A DNA stretch of 64,000 bases from Pseudomonas sp. NCCP-436 (GTDB taxonomy: Bacteria > Pseudomonadota > Gammaproteobacteria > Pseudomonadales > Pseudomonadaceae), in contig NZ_BPLZ01000013.1 in assembly GCF_019656335.1 (NCBI RefSeq), positions 39,914-103,913 of the forward strand, written 5' to 3'. Under the pieces are notes generated by a model, which was not told where the DNA came from, made no database searches, and saw nothing but the letters and a program-made list of their open reading frames with translations. This document shows, one piece after another, positions 16,714-27,863 of the stretch (the stretch's first letter is position 1; the number at the start of each line of letters is the position of its first letter). The position numbers and the translations under genes were made by a program.

Positions 16714-17553
16714 CTACAGCTCGATGATCTGTGCCGGGCCGATTACAAGTGGGCGCAGCAGGATGTGGTAGGTGTCGATATCAAACCCTGCCGGTGGGCG
16801 TTTTTTCGCTTGTTTTGCTTCGGTCAAGGTCGGATAGGTGCCCAGGTAGTGCCATTGGTCCAGCACGTGGTAATCGGCAAGCTCGCCGAACTGTTCAAAT
16901 AGCGCCACGGGGCCGGTGTACGGCCAGCCATGCACCGTCCATTGGGCCAGTGCCTGTTGCGTGCGTTGACGGTGCGACTCAAGAGATTCCAGGCCGCAGC
17001 AGGCGCCGGCGCACTTGCCGATTTGCTGGCGAAAGCAGCGCTGGCTGTGAGGTGTTTCCAGTCCAAGTACGCTTAGGCATAGGCGATGTTCGTCGGCCAG
17101 TTTCTGGATGGCAGCGAGTCCCGCGCGGCGGCTGCGAAACAGGCCATAGAGCGTGCCGTCTGATGGTGCTCCAGTGGTATCGACCCACTCCAGCTGGTTG
17201 CCGGCGAGATGCAGCGAGCACAAGCGTTTGGCGCGGCGCAGACGCTTGTTGGTCAGCGGCTGCAGGGTTTTGATCAGTTGAGATTCAAGCTGCAGCGCGC
17301 CAATTTCCCCAGCGGTGAGGCGACAGTCGATGCGCCGGGTTTGTTGCAGCAGTCTGGCCTCATCCTCTGTGCGCAGATGCGCGAGCAGGCGGGCGCGGAT
17401 ATTGACGCTTTTGCCGATGTAAAGCGGCCATTGCTCGTTTTCGCCGTAAAACAGGTAAACGCCGGGTGAGCGAGGGGCCGCGGCCACCTGCTCGCGTAGA
17501 TGCTCGGGGTATTGATAAAGCGCCTTGGGCCGGACGGGGCGGAGGATAGCCAT
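16714..17553 (-). CDS. cho: Cho-like GIY-YIG endonuclease (UvrC homologue)
   Basis: 279 residues from the start MAILRPVRPKAL. The N-terminal GIY-YIG nuclease domain is visible as GVYLFYGENEQWPLYIGKSVNIRARLLAHL (about residues 27-56, motif ends GVYLF and YIGKS, with a later Glu in LESQLIK). A Cys cluster, CFRQQIGKCAGACCGLES, matches the corresponding UvrC region. It lacks the UvrC C-terminal nuclease and HhH domains. Cho makes the 3' incision in nucleotide excision repair. E. coli Cho is SOS-induced, but I found no LexA box here. It is close to a cytochrome b561 gene read in the same direction. Confidence 0.83.
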   Translation of the reverse strand: MAILRPVRPKALYQYPEHLREQVAAAPRSPGVYLFYGENEQWPLYIGKSVNIRARLLAHLRTEDEARLLQQTRRIDCRLTAGEIGALQLESQLIKTLQPLTNKRLRRAKRLCSLHLAGNQLEWVDTTGAPSDGTLYGLFRSRRAGLAAIQKLADEHRLCLSVLGLETPHSQRCFRQQIGKCAGACCGLESLESHRQRTQQALAQWTVHGWPYTGPVALFEQFGELADYHVLDQWHYLGTYPTLTEAKQAKKRPPAGFDIDTYHILLRPLVIGPAQIIEL

Positions 17554-17659
17554 AACCGCTATATGGCGGTTGGCGGTCGGCTTTACGAGCGCCGTTGGTC
17601 GAGTCATGCCCAAGGGCGCCTGACAGCGCCCTGACCAAAGTGCCTTTGTCTCAGTTGCG

Positions 17660-18199
17660 CTACGGCAGCATGCGTGTGAGTGTGTTGTCGCGTGCGACGT
17701 GGTGATGGTACAGGGCGGCCAGCGCATGCAGACCGATCAGCCAATAGCCCGCGGTGCCGGCCAACTCGTGCAACTCTTTGATCTGCCCGGCCAGTTGTTT
17801 ATCCGGGGCGATTAGGGCAGGCAGTTCAAGGCCAAAGAACGGTATGGGCTTGCCTACAGCGCTAAGGATCAGCCAGCCGGCCAGAGGGGTGCCGATCATC
17901 AGGGCGTAGAGTGCCAGGTGCATAAGTTTGGCTAGGAGATTTTGCCAGGTTGGTGGTGCCGGTTCGATGGCGGGGGCAGGCTTCACTATACGAACCAGCA
18001 GGCGCAGCCAGGCCAGTGCGAAAACAGTCAGTCCCAGCATGAAGTGCCATTGCTTGAGCAACTCGCGGGTATCACTACCCTTGGGAAAGTTGCCCTTGAG
18101 TTCGATGCAGGCATAGACAGCTGCAATCAGGAGCAGCATCAGCCAGTGCAGGCTGATGGACAGGCTTGCATAGCGCGTTGAGGTGGGAATGTGATTCAT
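17660..18199 (-). CDS. Cytochrome b561 family protein
   Basis: 179 residues with four predicted membrane helices. Histidines typical of the di-heme b561 family lie in ISLHWLM, QWHFMLGL, LMHLALYALM and GLHALAALYHHH. Members carry electrons between the quinone pool and periplasmic acceptors. The ATG of MNHIPTSTRYA is preferred; longer frames would add a charged leader with no membrane role. Confidence 0.88.
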   Translation of the reverse strand: MNHIPTSTRYASLSISLHWLMLLLIAAVYACIELKGNFPKGSDTRELLKQWHFMLGLTVFALAWLRLLVRIVKPAPAIEPAPPTWQNLLAKLMHLALYALMIGTPLAGWLILSAVGKPIPFFGLELPALIAPDKQLAGQIKELHELAGTAGYWLIGLHALAALYHHHVARDNTLTRMLP

Positions 18200-18295
18200 A
18201 CGGGCTTCCTCGGTGGTGCCCCGCATCTGCGGCGGGTATTTCAGCATAGGCGTGGCCGGCTTAAACAAAGCTGAGGAAGATCAATGCCCAGAAAC

Positions 18296-18326
18296 AAAAA
18301 AAGGCCACTCGATTGAGTGACCTTTT
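18296..18326 (-). terminator. Terminator of the first tRNA-fMet gene
   Basis: A stem of aggccactc/gagtgacct type with a single G-T pair, flanked by A-run and T-run on the two sides. It lies directly downstream of the tRNA on the minus strand. Confidence 0.75.
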
Positions 18327-18334
18327 CGTAAAGC

Positions 18335-18411
<77 letters not shown>

Positions 18412-18424
18412 TCTGAGGGCGTGG

Positions 18425-18452
18425 ATTCTACGCTGAAATTAAATGTTGTCAA
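18425..18452 (-). promoter_or_regulatory. Sigma-70 promoter of tRNA-fMet copy 1
   Basis: On the minus strand the sequence reads TTGACA (18452-18447), 16 bases, then TAGAAT (18430-18425), followed by the tRNA about 13 bases on. This is a near-consensus promoter. Confidence 0.8.
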
Positions 18453-18496
18453 TCAAATTGTTGGATTTGATCTAAAACTTTAATTGTCCGGAAACG

Positions 18497-18522
18497 AAAA
18501 AGGCCACTCAATCGAGTGGCCT
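18497..18522 (-). terminator. Terminator of the second tRNA-fMet gene
   Basis: A perfect 8-bp stem, ggccactc-aatc-gagtggcc, followed on the minus strand by a T-run. It separates the two tRNA copies into independent units. Confidence 0.8.
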
Positions 18523-18533
18523 CTTCGTAAAAC

Positions 18534-18610
<77 letters not shown>

Positions 18611-18622
18611 TCTGTGGGCGGA

Positions 18623-18650
18623 ATTCTACAGTCAGATAAGTGATTGTCAA
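18623..18650 (-). promoter_or_regulatory. Sigma-70 promoter of tRNA-fMet copy 2
   Basis: Minus-strand TTGACA (18650-18645), 16 bases, TAGAAT (18628-18623), the same design as for copy 1. Confidence 0.8.
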
Positions 18651-18753
18651 CCGTTGTTTGAAAGAAAAGTGTTTTCAACTCAGATGCTTAGAGGTAAACA
18701 AGTGTTAGACTGAAGCGCTCCAGGCCAGGCAGGGCAAGGCTTCCGAGGATGTT

Positions 18754-19806
18754 GTGCGCAAGATAATTCATGTCGACTGTGACTGCTTTTACGCCGCCAT
18801 CGAGATGCGTGACGACCCGAGCCTGGCCAGCCGTCCGTTGGCCGTTGGCGGTTCGGCCGATCGCCGCGGAGTGATTGCTACCTGTAACTATGAGGCGCGC
18901 GCCTATGGCGTACGTTCGGCAATGTCCTCGCGGCATGCGCTGAAACTGTGTCCGAATTTGCTGATCGTCAAACCACGTTTCGAGGTGTACCGCAGTGTGT
19001 CGCGGGAAATCCACAGCATTTTCCGCCAGTTCACGGATCTGATCGAGCCGCTGTCGCTGGACGAGGCCTATCTGGATGTCAGCGAATCGCCCCATTTTTC
19101 CGGCAGCGCCACGCGCATTGCTCAGGAAATTCGCCGCCGTGTGGCACAAGAGCTGCACATCACCGTATCAGCAGGAGTTGCGCCCAATAAATTCCTGGCC
19201 AAGATCGCCAGTGACTGGCGCAAGCCTGACGGGCTGTTCATTATCACACCGGATCAGGTCGATGATTTCGTTGCCGAGTTACCGGTGAGTAAGTTGCATG
19301 GGGTGGGCAAGGTCACCGCCGACAAGCTGACGCGCCTGGGCATTCGCACTTGCCGGGATTTGCGTGAGTACAACAAGCTGGCGCTGATCCGCGATTTCGG
19401 CAGCTTCGGCGAGCGGCTGTGGCAACTGGCTCACGGCATCGACGAGCGCAGGATTCAGGTGGAGACTCGACGCCAGTCACTGAGCGTTGAACATACTTAC
19501 GAACAGGATCTGCCGGATCTTTCCAGTTGTCTGGAAAAGCTGCCGAAGCTGCTGGAAGAGATGAGCGGGCGCCTGCAGCGGCTGGACGCCAGCTATCGGC
19601 CGGACAAGCCCTTCGTCAAGGTGAAGTTTCACGACTTTACCCAGACTACCCTAGAGCAGGCTGGTGCCAGTCGCGATCTGGAAAGTTACCGATTGCTGCT
19701 GAGCACCGCCTTTGCACGTGGCAACAAGCCTGTGCGCTTACTGGGCGTCGGGGTGCGCCTACAGGATCTGCGGGCTACCCGAGAACAGTTGCGCTTGTTT
19801 GACTGA
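18754..19806 (+). CDS. dinB: DNA polymerase IV (Y family)
   Basis: 350 residues, full length, with a GTG start giving RKIIHVDCDCFYAAIEMRDD. The metal-binding Asp in DCDCFYA and the SLDEAYLDVS motif (Asp-Glu near residue 103) are intact. RPLAVGG, NYEARAYGVRSAMS and SAGVAPNKFLAKIASD are family motifs; the little-finger domain follows. It is an error-prone translesion polymerase. I see no LexA-box-like palindrome directly upstream. Confidence 0.95.
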   Translation: MRKIIHVDCDCFYAAIEMRDDPSLASRPLAVGGSADRRGVIATCNYEARAYGVRSAMSSRHALKLCPNLLIVKPRFEVYRSVSREIHSIFRQFTDLIEPLSLDEAYLDVSESPHFSGSATRIAQEIRRRVAQELHITVSAGVAPNKFLAKIASDWRKPDGLFIITPDQVDDFVAELPVSKLHGVGKVTADKLTRLGIRTCRDLREYNKLALIRDFGSFGERLWQLAHGIDERRIQVETRRQSLSVEHTYEQDLPDLSSCLEKLPKLLEEMSGRLQRLDASYRPDKPFVKVKFHDFTQTTLEQAGASRDLESYRLLLSTAFARGNKPVRLLGVGVRLQDLRATREQLRLFD

Positions 19807-19818
19807 ACCGGTGCAGGC

Positions 19819-20217
19819 TCAATCGGCCCACAGTCGAATCGGTTTGCCGCTGACCGGCCACAGTTGCAACTGGCCGATGGAGTTGAAGTCCCAGCGCTCG
19901 ACTTTCTCCAGAGCCGCCAGGAAACGCTGTTCCTGCTCCATGAGTGCGGGAGCGCACATCCGGCGGGTGCTGCCAGGGGATTCAAAGCGCAGACGTTCGC
20001 CGTCGAGCTGGTAGCTGGCGAACCAATGGTTGCAGCCGGCATTGCCGTGGGCTCGACCGTCGGCGGCGAAGGTGATGCTCAGGTGGCTACGGTCAATCAG
20101 CGGGCGTTCGCCGATCCACTCGACACGATAGGCGTGTTCCGTCTGCAGTTGCGGTGCAGTGCCGGCACAGCCGGTCAGGGCGCTGGCAAGCAGGACTAAG
20201 GGCAGGTTACGGGACAT
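19819..20217 (-). CDS. META domain lipoprotein (HslJ-like)
   Basis: 132 residues with a lipoprotein signal (MSRNLPLVLLASALTGC, lipobox LTGC, Cys17). The mature region matches the META/HslJ fold: ITFAADGRAHGNAGCNHWFASYQLDGERL and a final QLQLWPVSGKPIRL. The GNAGCN motif is the conserved one. It is anchored to the envelope; function unknown. A DUF with zinc-type Cys pairs lies upstream in the same direction, 2 bases away, so they may be co-transcribed. Confidence 0.82.
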   Translation of the reverse strand: MSRNLPLVLLASALTGCAGTAPQLQTEHAYRVEWIGERPLIDRSHLSITFAADGRAHGNAGCNHWFASYQLDGERLRFESPGSTRRMCAPALMEQEQRFLAALEKVERWDFNSIGQLQLWPVSGKPIRLWAD

Positions 20218-20219
20218 GT

Positions 20220-20651
20220 TCAGGCCTCCTGGCAGTGATCGCAGAGATGGTGGCCGGCGTCCTTGCGCCAGCCAAGTTCGGCAATGCGGGCTTCGGCGGC
20301 CGGCTCGTGTGCAGTGTTGCCCAGGCTCGCGTCGACGGCAAATTCGAAATCCAGTTGGCGTCCGCAGTCGTCGCAGTGCACCTGCCAGTTGTGGATGGCC
20401 AGCTCGCGGAACTGCGGCCCCTTGCAGACGGCCAGCCACTGACCCGGTGGATTGATCAGGTGGCGTACCTTTTCCACCAGCAGGCGCATGTGCAGGTCGC
20501 GACTGCCCTTGAGGGTGACTAGTAGGGTGTCGCCACTCTGGATGGAGCCGCCATTGCCCGTAACCTGATAGCGCCCGGGAGCCAGGGCCCTGCATTCGGT
20601 GAGGGTGTGTTGGGGGTTGAGCAGGGTGTAGCGAAAATCGTGTTCGGCCAT
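20220..20651 (-). CDS. Conserved hypothetical protein with two CxxC pairs
   Basis: 143 residues. I do not recognise the family. A central pair HCDDCGRQ and a C-terminal HHLCDHCQEA are probable zinc ligands, and the N-terminal half looks like beta-rich sequence (YRYTLL-like start, GDTLLVTLKGSRDLHMRLLVEKVRHLI). No signal peptide or membrane segment. It is the upstream partner of the META-domain lipoprotein gene. Confidence 0.7.
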   Translation of the reverse strand: MAEHDFRYTLLNPQHTLTECRALAPGRYQVTGNGGSIQSGDTLLVTLKGSRDLHMRLLVEKVRHLINPPGQWLAVCKGPQFRELAIHNWQVHCDDCGRQLDFEFAVDASLGNTAHEPAAEARIAELGWRKDAGHHLCDHCQEA

Positions 20652-20717
20652 GTGTCCTCCGGATACGCCGGCATGCTAGCACGCTGCAGGTGCTCTGCGC
20701 TGAGCCGGCAGAGCGTT

Positions 20718-23468
<2,751 letters not shown>

Positions 23469-23580
23469 GCAGTTTCTCCTCAAGGCGATGCAGCGAATGC
23501 CCCTATCCGTGCAGGGCGTTAGCGCAGTTTAGCGTTTTGAGGGTGCGGAATCTGTAGGTGAGAGCCTTCGAGTTAATCGT

Positions 23581-23599
23581 TAGAATTGTTCTCATTCTG
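23581..23599 (+). promoter_or_regulatory. Fur-box-like sequence upstream of pirR
   Basis: tagaattgttctcattctg agrees with the 19-bp Fur consensus at 11 positions and has an agaat/attct inverted repeat. It lies just upstream of the pirR start and next to the gacS promoter region. Fur control would fit a siderophore-linked regulator. Confidence 0.5.
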
Positions 23600-23617
23600 G
23601 TTTTTGAGTTAAGCACC

Positions 23618-24325
23618 ATGACGCCCCGTGTTTCCACTCAGCCCCGCATCCTCGCCGTAGAGGATGATCCCCTATTGGCCAGCCATTTACAGGCTCACTT
23701 GAACAGCTGCGGTTTTGACGTGACCCTCAGTCAGGATGGCAGTGAGGGCCTGCAGCTGGCCGAGAGTGAAAATTTTGACCTGATTCTGATGGATATCCTG
23801 CTGCCCGGAATCAGCGGTCTTGAGGCCTTGCAGCGCCTGCGGCGACAGCGCAGTGTGCCAGTGCTGCTGATGTCGGCGCTGGGAGACGAGCAGAACCGTA
23901 TCGCCGGTTTCAGCGGTGGGGCCGATGACTACCTACCCAAGCCCTTCAGCCTGAATGAACTGAGTGTGCGGGTGGAAGCGATTCTGCGACGTGTTGCTTA
24001 CGAGCGTCGGGCTCATCAGCCCAGTGGCAACAGTGACTTGCGCTTTGACGAGGGACGTAACGACGTGGCCTTTGCCGGGCAATGGCTGGGACTGACCCCG
24101 AGTGAATTCCGTGTACTGGAATTGCTCTGGCGACATCAGGATGAGGCGCTGAGCAAGCCGTTTCTCTATCAACAGGCCTTGCGCCGTGCCTATGCGCCGC
24201 ACGATCGTAGCCTGGACATGCACGTCAGCCATATCCGCCGCAAGCTGCAGGCCGTCGGTTACGAGGCGATGCGGGTCGACACGGTCTGGGGCAAGGGCTA
24301 CATCATGGCTCAGGCTGGCGCATGA
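23618..24325 (+). CDS. pirR: OmpR-family response regulator PirR-like
   Basis: 235 residues: receiver domain (ILAVEDDPLL at the start, phospho-acceptor Asp in LILMDILLPG, Lys in YLPKPFS) and a winged-helix DNA-binding domain (EFRVLELLWRHQDEALSKPFL... VDTVWGKGY). Identity as PirR rests on position beside gacS and upstream of a PirS-like sensor, as in P. aeruginosa. The ATG at MTPRVST is preferred over an upstream in-frame start. It overlaps the kinase gene by 4 bases. A Fur-like box precedes it. Confidence 0.85.
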   Translation: MTPRVSTQPRILAVEDDPLLASHLQAHLNSCGFDVTLSQDGSEGLQLAESENFDLILMDILLPGISGLEALQRLRRQRSVPVLLMSALGDEQNRIAGFSGGADDYLPKPFSLNELSVRVEAILRRVAYERRAHQPSGNSDLRFDEGRNDVAFAGQWLGLTPSEFRVLELLWRHQDEALSKPFLYQQALRRAYAPHDRSLDMHVSHIRRKLQAVGYEAMRVDTVWGKGYIMAQAGA

Positions 24326-25659
24326 GTCTGCCAAGCCGGCATTCGCTGCTCTGGCCTCTGTCCGGCGCTATGGCGCTGTTCTGCCTGCTGCTGGTGAGTC
24401 TGCATGTGGACATGGGGCGCCTGCTGACCGATGCGACCTCCTATTTGCCGGAGTCGACCCGCAAGTTGCTGCGTGATTACGCCCGCGAGGCTGAAACAGC
24501 ATGGCAGGAGAACGGTGCAATTGGGGTGGATGCCTTCCTGCGGCAACTGCAGGAGCGGGAGCAGGTCTGGGCGGTAGTAGTAGATGAGCATAAGCAGTCG
24601 CTTTCAACGCGATCGTTGACGGCTGGGGAGGTTGCTCGGCTGGACTTTCTGCGCAAGCTGGAATTTCCGGTAGGGCGGCGTGGCAGTACGCCCACCTTTT
24701 ATGTGCCTTTCGAGGATGGTCCTCGGCGCCTGGTCATGGAGTTGCCCGAGCGCCTGGATCCACGGCGTTACAACGAATTCTGGGAGATACTGCTGCAGTT
24801 TGTGCTGCCTGCGGTGCTGGCGATTGTCGTTGCATTTTTGCTGTACCGCTTGCTGATTGTGCCGCTGGCCCAGCTCAGACGCCAAGCGGCTGCGTTGAGT
24901 GCCGGTGATCTGTCCGTGCGTCTGGGAACGACAGTGACCAGGCGCAAGGATGAATTGGGGCATTTGGCTCGCACTTTCAATAACATGGCCGAGCGTTTGG
25001 AGGGCACGGTGGGCTTTCAGCGGCAGTTGCTGCGTGATCTTTCCCATGAGTTGCGCACGCCATTGGGTCGTCTGCGAGTGGCAGGCGAGGGAGAGCAGGA
25101 TGCCGATGCCTTGCGTCAGCGCCTGGTCCGCGAAGTGGAAGAGATGGAAAAGCTGGTGGCCGATGCCCTGGAGCTGGTCTGGCTTGATACGGAACGGCCC
25201 AGTCTTCCCTTGGAAGAGGTGGACATTGTCCGGCTTTGGGATGTACTGCGTGAAAACGCCGGATTCGAAACCGGCTGGACGCTTGAACGCATGCCTTGTG
25301 AGCTGCCGCCAGACTGCCGGGTGTTGGGGCATCTCAATGGTCTGGCCCGTGCGCTGGAGAACATCCTGCGCAATGCCATTCGGCACTCGCCGGAAGGCGG
25401 TATCGTGCGTCTGTCCGGGCGTTATGAGGACGGATATTGGCTGCTTTGCATTGATGACCAGGGGCCAGGTGTTGCCGAGCAGGAGCTGGAGCGGATCTTC
25501 CTGCCCTTTACCCGGCTTAGCGCTGCCCGTCCCGGTGGTGATGGCTTTGGCCTGGGACTGGCGATCGCACGCAGCATGATTAGCCTGCAGGGGGGGGCGC
25601 TCTGGGCTGAAGCCCTGAAACCGGGGCTACGGCTGCAGATGCGGCTGAAAAGTGTATAG
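24322..25659 (+). CDS. pirS: Sensor histidine kinase PirS-like
   Basis: 445 residues. Two membrane helices (about 10-30 and 155-180) bracket a periplasmic domain of about 125 residues, then HAMP, the HisKA motif LSHELRTPLGRLR and the ATPase domain with ENILRNAIRHSP, DDQGPGV and GFGLGLAIARSM. In P. aeruginosa PirRS induces uptake of ferric enterobactin-like siderophores. Here the TonB receptor gene pirA is not next to it; a periplasmic siderophore-binding protein gene follows instead. Confidence 0.85.
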   Translation: MSLPSRHSLLWPLSGAMALFCLLLVSLHVDMGRLLTDATSYLPESTRKLLRDYAREAETAWQENGAIGVDAFLRQLQEREQVWAVVVDEHKQSLSTRSLTAGEVARLDFLRKLEFPVGRRGSTPTFYVPFEDGPRRLVMELPERLDPRRYNEFWEILLQFVLPAVLAIVVAFLLYRLLIVPLAQLRRQAAALSAGDLSVRLGTTVTRRKDELGHLARTFNNMAERLEGTVGFQRQLLRDLSHELRTPLGRLRVAGEGEQDADALRQRLVREVEEMEKLVADALELVWLDTERPSLPLEEVDIVRLWDVLRENAGFETGWTLERMPCELPPDCRVLGHLNGLARALENILRNAIRHSPEGGIVRLSGRYEDGYWLLCIDDQGPGVAEQELERIFLPFTRLSAARPGGDGFGLGLAIARSMISLQGGALWAEALKPGLRLQMRLKSV

Positions 25660-25665
25660 GTTGTA

Positions 25666-25684
25666 AATGAAATTTCCTCTCATT
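25666..25684. promoter_or_regulatory. Inverted repeat upstream of the siderophore-binding protein gene
   Basis: AATGA-N9-TCATT, a short inverted repeat just after the pirS stop and about 210 bases before the next start. It might be a Fur or PirR site; the match is weak. Confidence 0.25.
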
Positions 25685-25894
25685 GGCGTTTTGCTTATAT
25701 TGCGCCAGCATTTTGTCGGGCCTGTTGCAGGCTGAAGGTTTGCCAACGCTTCTTCCGATGAATTGCTCCTTTCACTGAGCACTTGGCTTCGGGATGGTCT
25801 TGCGCAGTTCTCAGCGCATGCTGAGGGCGGACTCACCGCTAAAGGCTGGCCGAGCGCAATCAATCGAACCTGTGCATGCAAACTGGAGATGCTG

Positions 25895-26860
25895 ATGAGA
25901 GTGCTAAGAATCTGGCTCGGTCGAATGGCGCTTCTGGGCGCTGCCTGGCTGGGCGCATCCCTGGCCTATGCGGCCTTCCCCCTTGAGGTGCAGCAGGGTA
26001 ACAACCGGTTGACCTTCACCGAAACGCCCAAGCGTGTGGCAGTGCTCGATCTGGGAGTGCTGGATACGCTCGATGCGCTGGGTGTTGAGGTGGTCGGCAT
26101 GCCGCAAATTACCGGCCCGCATTACCTGAAACAGGCCTATAGGGGGCGTGAAGGTGTGGTAGTCGGCACTCTGTTCGAGCCCGACTATGCCGCGCTTGAG
26201 GCGCTACAGCCGGATCTGATCATCGTGGGGCGGCGCTCGGCCCCCGCGCAGGAGAAACTGTCGGAACTGGCTCCGACCTTGAATCTGTACGCTGCGCCGG
26301 ATCGTTTCCTGGAGCAGACCTACGAGCATCTGCAACTGCTGGGCAAGCTGTTCGACCGCCAGGAGCAGGCGGCGCGTCTTGAGCGTGAGCTTAAGCAGGC
26401 TGTTGCCGAGGTGCACGGCAAGACTGCCGGCGCCAGCGCGCTGACCTTGTTCACCATCAACCAGCACCTGATCGTACAGGCACCGGGAGATCGCCACGGC
26501 ATGCTTTACCAGGTGCTCGGACTGGAGCCAGTGGTGGCGTCGGTAAAACCGGAGGCAGAGGAGAAACCGCGTCCTGCGCCGGACTCCAAGGAGGCGCAGG
26601 AAATGCGCGAGCAGCAACAGGCGCTTCTGCAGGGAGCGCTTGAGCGGCAGCCGGACTGGTTGATCGTGCTCGATCGTGGTGCGGCCACTGGCGGCGAAGG
26701 CAAGGGTGAGGAAACCCTGGGCGCTCATCCGCTTGTCTCTGCCGGCGCCGCCTGGCAGGCGGAGCGAGTGTTCTATCTGGAGCCGGCTACCTGGTATATC
26801 GCCACTGGTGGTTATCAGGGCTTGATGAGCACGCTGCAGGCATTCGCTGCCCGGTTCTGA
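25895..26860 (+). CDS. Periplasmic siderophore/iron-binding protein (ABC transporter SBP)
   Basis: 321 residues, with a signal peptide (MRVLRIWLGRMALLGAAWLG..., cleavage near AYA-AF). It fits the FatB/CeuE/YclQ type III substrate-binding family: VAVLDLGVLDTLDALGV, LQPDLIIVGRR, and the GHPLVSAGAAWQAERVFYL region. I chose the second ATG (GGAG six bases upstream) over one 6 bases earlier. No permease or ATPase gene is nearby, so it must work with a transporter coded elsewhere. Its position after pirRS suggests control by them. Confidence 0.82.
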   Translation: MRVLRIWLGRMALLGAAWLGASLAYAAFPLEVQQGNNRLTFTETPKRVAVLDLGVLDTLDALGVEVVGMPQITGPHYLKQAYRGREGVVVGTLFEPDYAALEALQPDLIIVGRRSAPAQEKLSELAPTLNLYAAPDRFLEQTYEHLQLLGKLFDRQEQAARLERELKQAVAEVHGKTAGASALTLFTINQHLIVQAPGDRHGMLYQVLGLEPVVASVKPEAEEKPRPAPDSKEAQEMREQQQALLQGALERQPDWLIVLDRGAATGGEGKGEETLGAHPLVSAGAAWQAERVFYLEPATWYIATGGYQGLMSTLQAFAARF

Positions 26861-26954
26861 GTCGTTGTGAGTGGGGCGTCGATCATGGCGTGATGCCGTC
26901 GCAGGTTCGGCGTATTATGTCGCTCCTTCGCGTCAGTCTGGATTCGAGCGCCCC

Positions 26955-27863
26955 ATGACCCTGCAATTTCCTACCATCGCCGACAGCATCGGCAATACCC
27001 CTCTGGTACGTCTGCAACGCTTGGGCGGCGACACCAGCAATACTCTCCTGGTAAAGCTTGAGGGCAACAACCCGGCCGGTTCGGTCAAGGATCGGCCGGC
27101 GTTGTCGATGATCAACCGGGCTGAGCTGCGTGGCGATATTCGCCCGGGCGATACTCTGATTGAAGCGACCAGCGGCAATACCGGCATCGCTCTGGCCATG
27201 GCCGCTGCGATCAAGGGTTACAAGATGATCCTGATCATGCCGGACAATTCCACCGATGAGCGCAAGTGGGCCATGACTGCCTATGGCGCCGAGCTGATTC
27301 TGGTCAGCAAGGAAGAGGGGATGGAGGGAGCGCGCGATCTGGCAGAGAAGCTGCAGGCCGAAGGGCGCGGCAAGGTGCTCGATCAGTTCGCCAATGGCGA
27401 CAACCCGCAAGCTCATTATGTTGGCACCGGGCCGGAAATCTGGCAGCAGACCGGTGGCCGTATCACCCACTTCATCAGCTCAATGGGAACCACTGGCACC
27501 ATCATGGGTACCTCGCGCTACCTCAAGGAGCAGAACCCGGACATCCGCATCGTCGGCCTGCAGCCTCAGGACGGCTCTGCCATTCCCGGCATCCGTCGCT
27601 GGCCACAGGAGTACCTGCCGAAGATCTACCGACCCGAGCAGGTCGATCAGGTCATGGATATGAGTCAGGCCGAGGCCGAGCATGTCATGCGCCGCCTTGC
27701 GCGTGAGGAGGGCATCTTCTGCGGGGTCTCCTCCGGTGGCGCGGTGGCAGGCATGCTGCGTCTTTCTCAAGAGGTAGAGAACGCCGTGATGGTGGCGATC
27801 ATCTGCGACCGTGGCGACCGCTACCTGTCCACCGGCATCTATGAAGAACCGGCGCAGGAATGA
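26955..27863 (+). CDS. cysM: Cysteine synthase B (O-acetylserine sulfhydrylase B)
   Basis: 302 residues. The PLP lysine is Lys45 in [12 protein letters not shown], and the phosphate-binding loop is [11 protein letters not shown]. The substrate loop [16 protein letters not shown] and [12 protein letters not shown] are typical. CysM makes cysteine (or S-sulfocysteine from thiosulfate). The stop overlaps the rlmD start (ATGA). Confidence 0.95.
   Translation: MTLQFPTIADSIGNTPLVRLQRLGGDTSNTLLVKLEGNNPAGSVKDRPALSMINRAELRGDIRPGDTLIEATSGNTGIALAMAAAIKGYKMILIMPDNSTDERKWAMTAYGAELILVSKEEGMEGARDLAEKLQAEGRGKVLDQFANGDNPQAHYVGTGPEIWQQTGGRITHFISSMGTTGTIMGTSRYLKEQNPDIRIVGLQPQDGSAIPGIRRWPQEYLPKIYRPEQVDQVMDMSQAEAEHVMRRLAREEGIFCGVSSGGAVAGMLRLSQEVENAVMVAIICDRGDRYLSTGIYEEPAQE

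Noticed and set aside
18660..18753. A LexA box for dinB
   Set aside because: No CTG-N10-CAG palindrome is visible upstream of the start.
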